Shown here: positions 1-9,418 of the stretch, piece after piece | Layout of the letters: every line of letters begins with the position of its first letter | Position numbering within the stretch: position 1 is the stretch's first letter | Made by a program: the position numbers and the translations under genes | Notes under the pieces: generated by a model | The model's database searches: none | What the model was told of the DNA's origin: nothing | What the model saw: the letters and a program-made list of their open reading frames with translations, nothing else | Assembly (NCBI GenBank): GCA_947258545.1 | Contig: CAMYJI010000018.1 | Span: 1-45,440, forward strand | DNA: 45,440 bases | Source of the DNA: an uncultured Ectothiorhodospiraceae bacterium | Lineage (GTDB): Bacteria; Pseudomonadota; Gammaproteobacteria; UBA9214 | Direction: 5' to 3'

Positions 1-1
1 G

Positions 2-877
2 GCCTGGATCGAGATGCTGGAGCGCGACCACCAGCGCCTGCTGGACTGCCGGCGGCGGGTCAATGTCATGCCGCTGGGCGCGGCCGCCCTGGCCGGCACG
101 AGCTTTCCCATCGACCGGGCCTACACGGCCCGGCTGCTGGGCTTCGATGCACCGGCTGCCAACTCGCTGGATGCGGTCAGTGACCGGGATTTCGTGATCG
201 AGTTCTGCAGTGCGGCTGCGCTGGTGATGATGCATCTGTCACGGTTCTCGGAGGAGCTGATACTCTGGTCATCGGCACAATTCAACTTTATTGAACTGCC
301 GGACCGCTTCTGCACCGGCTCCAGCATCATGCCGCAGAAGAAAAACCCGGATGTCCCGGAGCTGGTGCGTGGCAAGAGCGGGCGGGTGATTGGTCACCTG
401 GTGAGCCTGCTGACCCTGATGAAAGGTCAGCCGCTGGCCTACAACAAGGACAACCAGGAGGACAAGGAGCCACTGTTCGACAGCGTCGACACCCTCAAGG
501 GCTCGCTGCGGATTTTCGCCGACATGATGCCCGCGCTCGAGGTGCACCGGGAGCAGATGACCCGCGCGGCGCGCCAGGGCTTCTCCACCGCGACCGACCT
601 CGCGGACTACCTGGTGCACAAGGGCATAGCCTTCCGCGACGCCCACGAAATCGTAGGTCGCGCGGTCCGTTACGGGGTCGAGAACAGCAAGGACCTTTCC
701 GCCATGACACTGGAGGAACTGCAGGCCTTTTCCAGGGCCATCGACGAGGACGTTTTCGAGGTACTTACCCTGGAAGGCTCACTGGCGGCACGTAACCACC
801 CGGGAGGCACCGCACCCGCACAGGTTCGGGAGGCCATCGCCGCGGTCCGTACGCGGCTTGCGGCCCGGGATAGTTAA
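2..877 (+). CDS. argH: Argininosuccinate lyase, C-terminal part (5' end outside window)
   Basis: Last step of arginine synthesis in the cytoplasm: argininosuccinate is cleaved to arginine and fumarate. The window holds about 291 C-terminal residues; the reading frame is open from base 2, so the start lies upstream. The family signature loop [12 protein letters not shown], which carries the catalytic serine, is at about bases 317-352, and the [10 protein letters not shown] segment near base 90 fits the family. The C terminus looks complete. The internal ATG at base 14 is not the true start. No clear terminator is visible before the next gene. Identification is secure; only truncation limits it. 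Confidence 0.96.
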   Translation, partial: AWIEMLERDHQRLLDCRRRVNVMPLGAAALAGTSFPIDRAYTARLLGFDAPAANSLDAVSDRDFVIEFCSAAALVMMHLSRFSEELILWSSAQFNFIELPDRFCTGSSIMPQKKNPDVPELVRGKSGRVIGHLVSLLTLMKGQPLAYNKDNQEDKEPLFDSVDTLKGSLRIFADMMPALEVHREQMTRAARQGFSTATDLADYLVHKGIAFRDAHEIVGRAVRYGVENSKDLSAMTLEELQAFSRAIDEDVFEVLTLEGSLAARNHPGGTAPAQVREAIAAVRTRLAARDS

Positions 878-952
878 AACCGACAGCATCATTACCACGA
901 GCGTTGTATTCAGAATACCGGCTTGAAGCGTAGACCAGGGGAACATATCTGC

Positions 953-1777
953 ATGTTGAACAAGCTCACACTCGAGGAAGCCCAAACCCTGCTGGATGCC
1001 TGCCCGCTGGGTGTCCTGCTGATCGATAACGCCGGCCATCTGTGCGGTTTCAACGCAGCCTTTGCCGAACTGGTGGGTGACAGCGTGCGCGATATGACGA
1101 TGCCGGAAACCGACCTGCGCAACGACGGCCTGCTGGCCCCGCTGCAGGGGCAGGGCACCCTGGTCAACTGGATCATGCCGGACGGCGATGTGCGCTGGCT
1201 GGCGGTGAACACTGTTCCCCTGGACGACAACACGGGCGGCACGGCAAGGTTCTACCAGGATGTGACAGAAAAGCTGCGCCACAAGCAGGAACGTGACGCA
1301 CTCAACGACAAACTCAGGGAGCAGTCACTCAAGGACGTGGATCTGACCAGCCTGCTGAGCCGGCGCGGTGTCATGGTATCACTGGAACCGCTGGTGGCGC
1401 GCAGCCGGCGTTACAACAGTCCCCTGTCCATCGTGTTCATGGGCATGGATAACAAGGAAACCAATCAACGTACCCTGATGAAGATCAGCTACCTGCTGAA
1501 GGACCAGACTCGCTGGGCCGACCTGGTCGGCTGCACCGATGCCCACGATTTCATCCTTATCCTGCAGGAGACGACCCAGGACTCCGCGCTGCAGCTGATC
1601 AACAAGCTGAGAGAGCATCTTGGCCGTATTAGCGGTGACCAGGAGGCCCGATTGAGTGCCTGCTATGGCGTAACCCACTGCCAGAAGAACGACAACGCAC
1701 AGTCCCTGCTGGAACGCGCCGAATCTGCCCTCACCGAGGCGCGCGGCAACGACAGCGGGATCGCCATCGCCGTTTGA
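953..1777 (+). CDS. PAS domain protein with degenerate GGDEF domain
   Basis: Predicted cytoplasmic signalling protein of 274 residues. Residues about 10-105 resemble a PAS sensor domain (LLDACPLGVLLIDNAG followed by FYQDVTEK). A linker coiled coil leads into a GGDEF-like domain starting at DLTSLLSRR, which aligns with the usual DxLTGLxNRR. Where an active diguanylate cyclase has GG(D/E)EF this protein reads DAHDFIL, so cyclic-di-GMP synthesis is unlikely; a binding or scaffold role is possible. I chose the ATG at 953 because an AGGGGA Shine-Dalgarno sits at 937-942; an in-frame TTG at 923 has no such support. It follows argH by 75 bp. Ligand and partner are unknown. Confidence 0.8.
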   Translation: MLNKLTLEEAQTLLDACPLGVLLIDNAGHLCGFNAAFAELVGDSVRDMTMPETDLRNDGLLAPLQGQGTLVNWIMPDGDVRWLAVNTVPLDDNTGGTARFYQDVTEKLRHKQERDALNDKLREQSLKDVDLTSLLSRRGVMVSLEPLVARSRRYNSPLSIVFMGMDNKETNQRTLMKISYLLKDQTRWADLVGCTDAHDFILILQETTQDSALQLINKLREHLGRISGDQEARLSACYGVTHCQKNDNAQSLLERAESALTEARGNDSGIAIAV

Positions 1778-1817
1778 AAAAAACAGAATCCGCTATTATC
1801 TATAAATAATATCCAAC

Positions 1818-2492
1818 CTACTGCGGCAGGCAGGCCCCCAGCCAGGCACGAATATCCGCAATTTCAGCAGGGCATACGGCATGCGGCATCGGGTAGCTGT
1901 GCCAGTCCACTGTATAACCCAGCCCCTGCAATTGATCGCGGGAGCGCTCCGCCAGTGCCAGCGGCACCACCGGGTCGTGCAGCCCGTGCGCCATCATGAT
2001 CGGGACCGCCGCATTTGCCGCCGTGCGTTCGGCCGCCAGCACGGCAGCGAGCGGGATATAGGTCGAAAGCGCGAGGATGCCGGCCAGCCGCTGCGGATAG
2101 CGCAAGCCGGCCTGCAGGGCAATGGCACCCCCCTGGGAAAAACCCGCCAGCACGATGTGTTCGGGTGGTATGCCGTTGCCGACCTCACGCTCGATCAGCC
2201 CCCGCAGCTGCTGTTCCGATTCCCGTATCCCCTGGCTGTCTTCGCCCTGCAGCAGATCGGGCGCGAGGATATCGTACCAGGCGCGCATGACATGACCGCC
2301 ATTGATCGTGACCGGTCGGTACGGGGCATGCGGCAAGACCACCCGCAGTGCGCGCTCGTTGACCAGCCCCAGTTCGGGGATCAGGGGTGCAAAGTCATGG
2401 CCGTCGGCCCCCAGGCCGTGCAGCCAGATAACGCAGGCGCGCGGCGCTGCCGGCGGATTGATTTCGACCGCATCCAGATGGTTCGTTTTCAT
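1818..2492 (-). CDS. Alpha/beta hydrolase, carboxylesterase/phospholipase family
   Basis: Probable cytoplasmic serine esterase of 224 residues, from the family that includes Pseudomonas carboxylesterase II and eukaryotic acyl-protein thioesterases. The oxyanion segment WLHGLGADGHDF, the nucleophile elbow GFSQGG, the acid in GLHDPVVP and the base in MPHAVCP give a complete Ser-Asp-His triad. The start at 2492 (MKTNHLDAVE) is preferred to a GTG at 2543 because homologues begin close to the first strand. It converges on the PAS protein gene with a 40-bp gap and diverges from lptM. The natural substrate cannot be told from sequence. Confidence 0.88.
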   Translation of the reverse strand: MKTNHLDAVEINPPAAPRACVIWLHGLGADGHDFAPLIPELGLVNERALRVVLPHAPYRPVTINGGHVMRAWYDILAPDLLQGEDSQGIRESEQQLRGLIEREVGNGIPPEHIVLAGFSQGGAIALQAGLRYPQRLAGILALSTYIPLAAVLAAERTAANAAVPIMMAHGLHDPVVPLALAERSRDQLQGLGYTVDWHSYPMPHAVCPAEIADIRAWLGACLPQ

Positions 2493-2578
2493 AGGGCTAG
2501 TATGCCCCAGAAAAAGCCACGGCATTGGGTTTGCCGCAACCACACCGTATACTGACAGCTTGTTTTCGGAAGGGCGTT

Positions 2579-2710
2579 ATGAACAAGCGGACATCATCCT
2601 GGCTGCTCGGGCTGTTACTGATAATCACCGCTGCCACAGCGGTGCTGGCCGGTTGCGGCCAGAAGGGCCCGCTCTACCTGCCAAGCGAACTATACCTGGA
2701 ACACGACTGA
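2579..2710 (+). CDS. lptM: Small lipoprotein LptM (YifL/LppL family)
   Basis: Predicted outer-membrane lipoprotein of 43 residues. It has a basic N terminus, a hydrophobic signal and a lipobox VLAGC, followed directly by the family signature CGQKGPLYLP. LptM is known in E. coli to assist maturation of the LptDE lipopolysaccharide translocon. The protein is shorter than E. coli LptM because the variable C-terminal tail is almost absent. The ATG at 2579 has a GGAAGGGCG-type Shine-Dalgarno just upstream. Its position 29 bp before lysA is the conserved arrangement in gammaproteobacteria. Confidence 0.88.
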   Translation: MNKRTSSWLLGLLLIITAATAVLAGCGQKGPLYLPSELYLEHD

Positions 2711-2739
2711 GCCCGGCCGGGCGACCGGGAAGCAGCTTA

Positions 2740-3993
2740 ATGGACCATTTTGCATATAGTGACAACCGCCTCCGGGCAGAGGACGTCGACCTGGCCGATG
2801 TCGTCGAGCGGGTGGGCACGCCCTGCTATGTCTATTCGCGTGCCACACTGGAGCACCACTGGCAGGTGTTCAACGACGCGCTTGCCGGCCATTCGCACCT
2901 TATCTGTTACGCAGTCAAGGCAAATTCCAACCTGGCCGTGCTGCAGGTGCTGGCGCAACTGGGCTCGGGCTTCGACATCGTCTCGGAGGGCGAATTGCAG
3001 CGCGTACTGCAGGCAGGCGGCGATCCCGCCCGGGTGGTGTTCTCCGGCGTCGGCAAGCGCAATGGCGAAATGCGACGCGCACTGGATGTCGGCATACGCT
3101 GCTTCAATGTCGAGTCCGAGGCCGAACTGCAGCGCCTCAACACGGTGGCCGGAGAGAGCGGACACGTCGCACCGGTGTCGCTGCGCGTCAACCCGGACGT
3201 GGATGCCGGCACCCACCCGTATATTTCCACCGGACTCAGGGAAAACAAGTTCGGCATCGATGTCGATACGGCCCTGCAGGTCTACCGCCATGCCGCCGGA
3301 CTGCCGCACCTGCGCGTTACCGGCATCGACTGCCACATCGGATCACAACTGACCGAGACCACGCCGTTTGTCGACGCCCTCGAGCGCGTCCTGCGACTGA
3401 TCGGACGCCTGGAGGACGAAGGCATAGCGTTGCAGCATATCGATGTAGGCGGCGGCCTCGGTATTCGTTATCAGGCACACGACAAGCCGCCGTTGCCGGA
3501 TGCCTATGCCCGCGCACTGCTGGAAAAGCTCGGCGACAGCCCGCTGGAGATCCTGCTGGAACCAGGGCGCGCCATCGCCGGCAACGCGGGTATTTTGCTG
3601 ACACGCGTGGAATACCTGAAGCACACCGCCGACAAGCACTTCGCTATTGTCGATGCCGCCATGAATGACCTGCAGCGCCCGGCACTCTACAACGCCTGGC
3701 ACGATATCATTCCGCTGCAACCGCGCAGCGTGGAACCGGCACAGTCCTACGACATAGTCGGCCCGATCTGCGAGACCGGCGATTTTCTCGGCAAGGACCG
3801 TGAACTGGCCCTGGCCGCGGGTGATGTCCTGGCGGTGCGCTCCACCGGCGCCTACGGCTTCACTATGAGCTCCAACTATAATTCGCGGCCGCGTGCCGCC
3901 GAGGTCATGGTTGATGGCAATCAGATTCACGTCATCCGCGAGCGCGAGACCCTTGAGGACCTCTATCGCGGCGAGCACCTGCTGCCGGAATAA
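2740..3993 (+). CDS. lysA: Diaminopimelate decarboxylase
   Basis: PLP enzyme that converts meso-diaminopimelate to L-lysine, the final step of the pathway, in the cytoplasm. The 417-residue length is typical. Visible features are the PLP lysine in CYAVKANSN (about K60), the phosphate-binding glycine run DVGGGLGIRY, EPGRAIAGNAG, and the GPICETGDFLG segment that supplies the active-site cysteine from the partner subunit. The ATG at 2740 starts the conserved MDHFAYSDNRL; upstream in-frame codons run through lptM and are not coding here. It lies between lptM and dapF, so two steps that use diaminopimelate are encoded together, although a 287-bp repeat-filled gap separates it from dapF. Confidence 0.96.
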   Translation: MDHFAYSDNRLRAEDVDLADVVERVGTPCYVYSRATLEHHWQVFNDALAGHSHLICYAVKANSNLAVLQVLAQLGSGFDIVSEGELQRVLQAGGDPARVVFSGVGKRNGEMRRALDVGIRCFNVESEAELQRLNTVAGESGHVAPVSLRVNPDVDAGTHPYISTGLRENKFGIDVDTALQVYRHAAGLPHLRVTGIDCHIGSQLTETTPFVDALERVLRLIGRLEDEGIALQHIDVGGGLGIRYQAHDKPPLPDAYARALLEKLGDSPLEILLEPGRAIAGNAGILLTRVEYLKHTADKHFAIVDAAMNDLQRPALYNAWHDIIPLQPRSVEPAQSYDIVGPICETGDFLGKDRELALAAGDVLAVRSTGAYGFTMSSNYNSRPRAAEVMVDGNQIHVIRERETLEDLYRGEHLLPE

Positions 3994-4280
3994 CAAGCAA
4001 TAACAATTTCACCGCTGAGACGCGGAGAACGCAGAGAAACCCGTAAAAGACTTCACCGCAAAGAGCGCAAAGGAAGCAAATAAAGAAAAAATTATTGCAA
4101 CAACCCCCGTCACGGAAAATGACAAACAGACGTTCATTTGTTACGACTTGGGTAGTTTGTTGTTAGAAAGAATTTTGATTTGACTTTGCGTTCTTTGCGC
4201 CTTTGCGGTGAATGATTTTCTGTTTGGTTAAAATGGATTGCTCTACATACTCCGCACCTCTGCGGTGAGGACATAAGTTA
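3994..4280. repeat. Nested inverted-repeat element A (lysA-dapF gap)
   Basis: The gap contains two pairs of inverted arms, one inside the other. The outer arms (4008-4038 and about 4248-4268) carry the CGCGGAG/CGCAGAG type of repeat, the left one reading TTCACCGCTGAGACGCGGAG. The inner arms (4052-4082 and 4180-4212) carry the CGCAAAG type, the right one ending CTTTGCGCCTTTGCGGTGAA. The central part includes AATTATTGCAACAAC at 4090-4104, shared with element D near 36.0 kb. The right outer arm runs into the dapF Shine-Dalgarno (GAGGA near 4267). No gene is seen here. Confidence 0.85.
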
Positions 4281-5111
4281 ATGCAACTCGAATTTACGAA
4301 AATGCACGGCCTCGGCAACGATTTCGTGGTCATCGATGCCATCAACCAAACCGTGGCCCTGTCACCGGAACAAGTGCGCCATCTCGCCGACCGGCGCTAC
4401 GGGATCGGCTGCGACCAGTTGTTGCTGGTCGAGGCGCCGACAACCCAGGGCACAGACTTTCGCTACCGGATCTTCAACGCCGACGGTGGTGAGGTAGGCC
4501 AGTGCGGCAACGGGGCGCGCTGCTTCATGCGCTTTGTGCACGAACAGGGCCTCACCGACAAGCGCGAGGTGACCGTCGAAACCACCAGCGGGCGCCTGCA
4601 GCTGGTGCTGGAGGACGACGGGCAGGTAACGGTAAATATGGGCAATCCGAGTCTGGAGCCAGCGGACATCCCGTTCGATGCCCCTGGCTACGCCCAGTCC
4701 TACACGCTGTCGGTCGATGCCAAGGAGATCGAGATCGCCGCTGTCTCCATGGGCAATCCGCACGCGGTTACCCGGGTCGAGGCCATCGACACGGCGCCAG
4801 TTGAACGACTCGGGCCACTGATCGAGCAGCACCCGCGCTTTCCCGAACGTGTCAATGCCGGTTTCATGCAAATCATCGATTTCGAGCACATACGCCTGCG
4901 GGTCTACGAGCGCGGTGCCGGAGAAACCCGTGCCTGCGGCAGCGGGGCCTGTGCGGCCGTTGTCGCCGGCCGCCTCTGGGACCAGCTGGCACCGCGCGTG
5001 AATGTCGCCCTGCGCGGCGGGAATCTTGTGGTAAGCTGGGCCGGCAAAGGATACCCGGTCTACATGACCGGGCCGGCAACGCGGGTCTTCAAGGGGCGCA
5101 TCGAGTTATGA
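4281..5111 (+). CDS. dapF: Diaminopimelate epimerase
   Basis: Cofactor-independent racemase that interconverts LL- and meso-diaminopimelate for lysine and peptidoglycan synthesis. It has 276 residues, the normal length. Both catalytic cysteines are visible: one in GQCGNGARC (about C75) and one in [10 protein letters not shown] near the C terminus. The N terminus [15 protein letters not shown] is the family signature and fixes the start at 4281. A GAGGA Shine-Dalgarno at about 4267-4271 lies at the very end of repeat element A. The gene overlaps the next one by ATGA, so the two are probably translationally coupled. Confidence 0.97.
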   Translation: MQLEFTKMHGLGNDFVVIDAINQTVALSPEQVRHLADRRYGIGCDQLLLVEAPTTQGTDFRYRIFNADGGEVGQCGNGARCFMRFVHEQGLTDKREVTVETTSGRLQLVLEDDGQVTVNMGNPSLEPADIPFDAPGYAQSYTLSVDAKEIEIAAVSMGNPHAVTRVEAIDTAPVERLGPLIEQHPRFPERVNAGFMQIIDFEHIRLRVYERGAGETRACGSGACAAVVAGRLWDQLAPRVNVALRGGNLVVSWAGKGYPVYMTGPATRVFKGRIEL

Positions 5112-5836
5112 CGACATCACAGCAAACCCAAACCGAAACGCAGCGGCCGGAGGAAAAAACGGTTGCCGATTATCTGCGCGACAACCCCGAGTTCTTCCTG
5201 AACAACCCCAGCCTGCTGGCCATACTGCGCGTCCCGCATACCTGCGGTACGGCGGTGTCACTGATCGAGCACCAGGTCAAGGTCCTGCGCGACCAGAACC
5301 GCCAGCTGAAACGCAAGTTGATGGACCTGGTACACGTGGCGCGTGACAACAACCGGCTCAACGAACGCATGCACCAGCTGACACTGGAGCTGGTCACGTC
5401 GGGCACACTGGAAGCGCTGCTGGATACCCTGCGCGAACACCTGGAAGGTGAATTCAACGCCGATACCGTCACCCTGCGCCTCGCCGGTTTAACGGAAGCC
5501 CGCGCCCGCGAGTGTGGCGTGGACCAGTTCAGCCGCGAGGCCGCCGAAATCGAGCACTTTGAGTCATTCTACAAGACCTGCCGCCCGCAGTGCGGACGTT
5601 TCAAGCGCGAACAGCTGGCCTACCTGTTCGGCGACCAGGCACCGGCGATCGAATCCGCCGCCATCATCCCGCTGGGCAAGAAGGGCGCCACCGGGCTGCT
5701 GGCGATAGGCAGCCAGGAAGGCAACCGCTTTCATCCTGGGATGGGCACCCTGTTTCTCACCCACTTGGGTGAATTGCTGGATCTGCTGTTGAACGCACAC
5801 CTGGAACCGGATACACAGGCAAGCACCTCTCTCTGA
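5108..5836 (+). CDS. DUF484 family protein
   Basis: Conserved protein of 242 residues whose molecular role is not established. The N-terminal part contains [19 protein letters not shown], typical of DUF484, followed by a charged helical stretch ([17 protein letters not shown]) likely to form a coiled coil and then a GAF-like C-terminal half. It sits between dapF and xerC, the standard location in Pseudomonas and E. coli (yigA). Its start codon overlaps the dapF stop. No membrane segment or catalytic motif is evident. Confidence 0.88.
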   Translation: MTTSQQTQTETQRPEEKTVADYLRDNPEFFLNNPSLLAILRVPHTCGTAVSLIEHQVKVLRDQNRQLKRKLMDLVHVARDNNRLNERMHQLTLELVTSGTLEALLDTLREHLEGEFNADTVTLRLAGLTEARARECGVDQFSREAAEIEHFESFYKTCRPQCGRFKREQLAYLFGDQAPAIESAAIIPLGKKGATGLLAIGSQEGNRFHPGMGTLFLTHLGELLDLLLNAHLEPDTQASTSL

Positions 5837-5857
5837 TCATGCCACGCACGCCCCACA

Positions 5858-6763
5858 GTGCCGACTGATCCGCAACATTGGCTGGAGCATTTCCTGCATC
5901 ACCTGCGAACGGAACGTCGCCTCTCCGCCAATACCCTCAAGCACTACCGGCGCGACCTGCAGGAGATTCTCTCCTACTGCCAGGGCGCGGGCATCACCGA
6001 GTGGAGGGACCTGGATACGCACCAGGTCAGGCAGTACGCCGCCCAGACACATCGACGCGGACTCGGAGGGCGCAGTATCCAGCGCCGCCTGTCGGCACTG
6101 CGCAGCCTCTATAACTACCTGCTGCGCGAACGTGTGGTCACCCGGAACCCGGCGCATGATGTGCGTGCACCGAAATCCGAACGGCGCCTGCCGGACACCC
6201 TGAATGTCGATGACATCAACCGGCTGCTGAGTGCGCATGCCCGGGGCGCACTCGAGCTGCGCGACCTTGCCGTCCTTGAATTGATGTATTCCTCCGGTCT
6301 GCGCCTGGGCGAACTGGTAACACTCGACTGGAATGACGTGGATTTGGTGGAACGCATGGTGCGGGTCACCGGCAAGGGCGCCAAGACCCGGGTTGTCCCC
6401 ATCGGCACCAAGGCGATTGCCGCGCTGCGGGCATGGCGACACCGGCGCGACCAACAGGCGGATGCCGCCGAACCGGCGGTTTTCACCGGACGCCACGGGC
6501 GCCGCCTCGGTGCCCGTGCCGTCCAGCAGCGGGTGCGCCGCTGGGCCCGGCGCCATGGCCTCCCGGGTGATGTCCACCCGCACACCTTGCGGCATTCCTT
6601 TGCCAGTCATCTGCTCGAGTCCAGCGGTGACCTGCGCGCCGTGCAGGAATTGCTGGGGCATGCGGATATCAGCACCACCCAGATCTATACCCACCTGGAC
6701 TTCCAGCACCTCGCCCGGGTCTACGATCAGGCGCATCCGCGTGCGCGGCGCACACGCAAGTAG
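5858..6763 (+). CDS. xerC: Tyrosine recombinase XerC
   Basis: Site-specific recombinase that, with XerD, resolves chromosome dimers at dif. It has 301 residues. Residues about 8-90 form the SAM-like core-binding domain. The catalytic domain shows R149 (SSGLRLGE), K173 (TGKGAKTR), H242-x-x-R245 (HTLRHSFASHLL), H268 (LLGHAD) and the nucleophile Y277 (TQIYTHLD), so it should be active. The start is a GTG at 5858; the nearby ATG at 5839 is in another frame and is soon closed. It is 21 bp downstream of the DUF484 gene, the usual operon partner. XerC is preferred to XerD from this gene context. Confidence 0.94.
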   Translation: MPTDPQHWLEHFLHHLRTERRLSANTLKHYRRDLQEILSYCQGAGITEWRDLDTHQVRQYAAQTHRRGLGGRSIQRRLSALRSLYNYLLRERVVTRNPAHDVRAPKSERRLPDTLNVDDINRLLSAHARGALELRDLAVLELMYSSGLRLGELVTLDWNDVDLVERMVRVTGKGAKTRVVPIGTKAIAALRAWRHRRDQQADAAEPAVFTGRHGRRLGARAVQQRVRRWARRHGLPGDVHPHTLRHSFASHLLESSGDLRAVQELLGHADISTTQIYTHLDFQHLARVYDQAHPRARRTRK

Positions 6764-6833
6764 CCGCTCCCGCACCCTGGCCTGCCTTAAAACCCTTTTA
6801 AATTCAGTCTGATTCTGACCGGATCGGATGGTG

Positions 6834-6839
6834 TACAAT
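6834..6839 (+). promoter_or_regulatory. Possible -10 box for hslVU
   Basis: TACAAT lies 30 bp upstream of the hslV start in an otherwise uncommitted 105-bp gap after xerC. The -35 region (near 6811-6816) is poor, and no CTTGAA...CCCCAT heat-shock (sigma-32) match is visible, although hslVU is heat-shock controlled in E. coli. Confidence 0.35.
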
Positions 6840-6868
6840 CGTACGCCCTTTGACCCTGGAGTGAACCC

Positions 6869-7420
6869 GTGGAGCAGTTTCGAGGCACCACCATCCTGTC
6901 GGTACGCCGCAACGGCAGGGTGGTCATCGGCGGCGACGGCCAGGTATCACTGGGCGATACCGTCATGAAGGGCAATGCCTGCAAGGTCCGCCGCCTGTAC
7001 AACAATAAGGTGATTGCCGGCTTCGCCGGCGGCACGGCCGACGCCTTCACCCTGTTCGAGCTGTTCGAGGGCAAACTGGAGGCACACTCCGGCCAGTTGA
7101 CCCGTGCCGCCGTGGAACTGGCCAAGGACTGGCGCACCAACAAGATGCTGCGCAACCTGGAGGCGCTGCTGGCCGTGGCCGACCAGGTGACCTCGTTGAT
7201 CATCAGCGGCAACGGCGATGTCATCGAGCCGGAAAACGCCCTGATGGCCATCGGCTCGGGTGGCAGCTACGCCCAGTCCGCGGCACGTGCCCTGCTGGAG
7301 AACACCGACATGGATGCACGCGCCATTACCGAGACCGCCTTGAATATCGCGGCGGACATCTGCATCTATACCAATCGCAACCTGACCTATGAGGAACTCG
7401 TTGCTGAGGACACTGATTAG
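6869..7420 (+). CDS. hslV: ATP-dependent protease peptidase subunit HslV
   Basis: Threonine peptidase that forms the double-ring core of the HslVU (ClpQY) protease and degrades misfolded and regulatory proteins. It has 183 residues. The catalytic threonine is the first of TT in GTTILSVRR (residue 7), so a six-residue propeptide MEQFRG must be removed; many homologues lose only the initiator methionine. The start is GTG at 6869 with GGAG at 6857-6860. The following motif [14 protein letters not shown] matches the family. It is followed by hslU after 75 bp. Confidence 0.95.
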   Translation: MEQFRGTTILSVRRNGRVVIGGDGQVSLGDTVMKGNACKVRRLYNNKVIAGFAGGTADAFTLFELFEGKLEAHSGQLTRAAVELAKDWRTNKMLRNLEALLAVADQVTSLIISGNGDVIEPENALMAIGSGGSYAQSAARALLENTDMDARAITETALNIAADICIYTNRNLTYEELVAEDTD

Positions 7421-7495
7421 GCTCACTGTGCCAACTACGGACAACTGCGGCTATTTATAGTATAAAACAGGTTAAAATAAGCGAATTGCACTGAA

Positions 7496-8824
7496 ATGTC
7501 GGAAATGACACCCAGAGAGATCGTCCAGGAGCTGGACAAACACATCATCGGCCAGGATGCCGCCAAACGGGCCGTGGCCATCGCCCTGCGCAACCGCTGG
7601 CGGCGCATGCAGGTCGATGAACCGCTGCGCGCCGAGATCACCCCAAAAAACATCCTGATGATTGGACCCACCGGGGTCGGCAAGACCGAGATTGCCCGGC
7701 GCCTGGCACGACTGGCCCGGGCACCGTTCATCAAGGTAGAGGCAACCAAGTTCACCGAGGTCGGCTATGTGGGCCGGGATGTGGAATCCATTGTCCGCGA
7801 TCTTGCCGATATCGCGATCAAGCTGGAGCGCGAGCAGGCCATGGACAAGGTACGCCACCGCGCCGAGGATGCTGCCGAAGAGCGCATCCTCGATGCCCTG
7901 CTGCCCGCGCCCCGGAGCCTGGCGCCGGATGATACCGCCGACACAGATTCGGACACCCGCCAGAAGTTGCGCAAGCGCCTGCGTGAAGGCCAGCTGGACG
8001 AGCGGGAAATCGAGGTCGAGGTCTCCGCCACACCGATCGGCGTGGAAATCATGGCACCGCCCGGCATGGAGGAGATGACCAGCCAGCTGCAGGGCATGTT
8101 CCAGAACATGGCCGGCAGCCGCACCAAGACGCGCAAATTGCGCATCCGTGACGCGCGCCAGCTGCTGTGCGACGAAGAGGCCGCCGGGATGATCAACGAC
8201 GATGACATCAAACAGAGCGCGCTGGTCAACGTCGAACAGAACGGCATAGTTTTCATCGACGAAATCGACAAGGTAACCCGCCGCGGCGAGTCCAGCGGGC
8301 CCGACGTGTCGCGCGAGGGTGTGCAGCGCGACCTGCTGCCGCTGGTGGAAGGCAGCACCGTCTCCACCAAATACGGCATGGTAAAGACCGACCACATCCT
8401 GTTCATCGCCTCGGGCGCCTTCCATCTGTCCAAGCCTTCGGACCTGATCCCGGAATTGCAGGGCCGTCTGCCGATCCGGGTCGAGCTGGATGCACTGGGT
8501 GCAAAGGAATTCGCCCGCATCCTGACTGAGCCGGACGCCTCACTGACCGAGCAATACAGCGCACTGATCGCCACCGAATCGGTCACCCTTGAATTCACCG
8601 AAGACAGCATCACACGCATCGCCCAGATGGCCAGCGACATCAACGAGCGCACCGAGAATATCGGTGCGCGACGCCTGCACACCGTGATGGAACGCCTGCT
8701 GGAGGCGCTTTCCTTCGATGCCACAGACCGCTCCGGCAGCGTCACCGTGGTCGATGCCGCCTACGTCGAAGAGCACCTCGGGCAGCTGGTGCAGGACGAA
8801 GACCTGAGTCGTTACATACTCTAG
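7496..8824 (+). CDS. hslU: ATP-dependent protease ATPase subunit HslU
   Basis: AAA+ unfoldase that feeds substrates to HslV. It has 442 residues, the usual length. Visible features are Walker [16 protein letters not shown] (near residue 55), the pore-loop segment [12 protein letters not shown], the intermediate I-domain (about residues 110-240), Walker B in IVFIDEIDK, and the C-terminal tail ending DEDLSRYIL that docks into HslV. The gap after hslV contains TTATAGTATAAAA near 7454, which might be an internal promoter, but the pair is normally co-transcribed. No strong Shine-Dalgarno is visible before 7496. Confidence 0.96.
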   Translation: MSEMTPREIVQELDKHIIGQDAAKRAVAIALRNRWRRMQVDEPLRAEITPKNILMIGPTGVGKTEIARRLARLARAPFIKVEATKFTEVGYVGRDVESIVRDLADIAIKLEREQAMDKVRHRAEDAAEERILDALLPAPRSLAPDDTADTDSDTRQKLRKRLREGQLDEREIEVEVSATPIGVEIMAPPGMEEMTSQLQGMFQNMAGSRTKTRKLRIRDARQLLCDEEAAGMINDDDIKQSALVNVEQNGIVFIDEIDKVTRRGESSGPDVSREGVQRDLLPLVEGSTVSTKYGMVKTDHILFIASGAFHLSKPSDLIPELQGRLPIRVELDALGAKEFARILTEPDASLTEQYSALIATESVTLEFTEDSITRIAQMASDINERTENIGARRLHTVMERLLEALSFDATDRSGSVTVVDAAYVEEHLGQLVQDEDLSRYIL

Positions 8825-8890
8825 ACCCTTGCCGGACGACCGCATACAAGTTATCCAGTCCGCATCGGCGCACAAAACAGAGGCAACCGC

Positions 8891-9259
8891 ATGACAGACA
8901 CACCCAAACCCACTGAAATCAGCCTGCACCAGAAATCCCGCGTGCTCGACATCACCTTCGCGGACGGCGCTCGCTTTGAATATCCCTACGAATACCTCAG
9001 GGTCTATTCGCCCTCCGCCGAAGTACGCGGTCACGGTCCGGGCCAGGGGGTTCTGCAGGTCGGCAAGGAGGATGTCACCATCACCCACATCGACCCGGTC
9101 GGCACCTACGCCATCCAGCCGCATTTCGATGACGGCCACGATACCGGCCTCTACTCCTGGGAGACGCTCTATGACATGGGCAAGAACAAGGAAAAATACT
9201 GGGCAGAGTACCTGCAGCAACTGGAAGCGGCCGGGCACAAGCGCAAGGAAACCGTCTGA
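8891..9259 (+). CDS. DUF971 (gamma-butyrobetaine hydroxylase-like N-terminal) protein
   Basis: Small soluble protein of 122 residues consisting almost entirely of one DUF971 domain, with LDITFADGARFEYPYEYLR and a C-terminal half around YSWETLYDMGKNK. The domain is the zinc-binding N-terminal part of eukaryotic gamma-butyrobetaine hydroxylase, but the stand-alone bacterial proteins have no established function; the catalytic oxygenase domain is absent. It follows hslU, an arrangement conserved in many gammaproteobacteria, which suggests but does not prove a link to proteostasis. Confidence 0.88.
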   Translation: MTDTPKPTEISLHQKSRVLDITFADGARFEYPYEYLRVYSPSAEVRGHGPGQGVLQVGKEDVTITHIDPVGTYAIQPHFDDGHDTGLYSWETLYDMGKNKEKYWAEYLQQLEAAGHKRKETV

Positions 9260-9389
9260 GACATCCACACACCGTAATAATGACCTGATTTCAATCGGGC
9301 AAACAGCAAGACACACAGTCGGCCGGATGCTTATACATGCCCTGAAGCATTCATTTTTTTCTGCTTTCCCCGCGTCTCTGCGCTAGATT

Positions 9390-9395
9390 TATAAT
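9390..9395 (+). promoter_or_regulatory. Possible -10 box for the ubiE operon
   Basis: TATAAT occurs 23 bp upstream of the ubiE ATG, at the 3' end of a 159-bp intergenic gap. No convincing -35 hexamer is present. The preceding bases 9365-9388 (CCCCGCGTCTCTGCGCTAGA) look like a decayed single arm of the CGCAGAG repeat family described elsewhere in the window. Confidence 0.35.
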
Positions 9396-9418
9396 AACGT
9401 TACAAAACAGGCGCCAGC

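Noticed and set aside
1881..2555. A 224-codon plus-strand frame opposite the esterase gene
   Set aside because: Composition (R, Q, H-rich) and lack of motifs mark it as the antisense shadow of the esterase, whose catalytic triad is complete.
2302..2739. Extended N terminus for lysA running through lptM
   Set aside because: The upstream segment is out of frame with lptM coding and shows no DapDC homology; the ATG at 2740 begins the conserved domain.
3994..4280. Possible CRISPR array from regularly repeated CGCAAAG units
   Set aside because: The units are heptamers in inverted arms, not 25-40 bp direct repeats with unique spacers, and no cas genes are present.
5837..6838. A 333-codon minus-strand reading frame opposite xerC
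   Set aside because: It is the complement of the intact, motif-complete xerC; long antisense frames are expected in GC-rich genes.
9363..9388. Single CCCCGCGTCTCTGCG arm upstream of ubiE as a fifth repeat element
   Set aside because: Only one imperfect arm is visible with no partner; too weak to annotate as an element.
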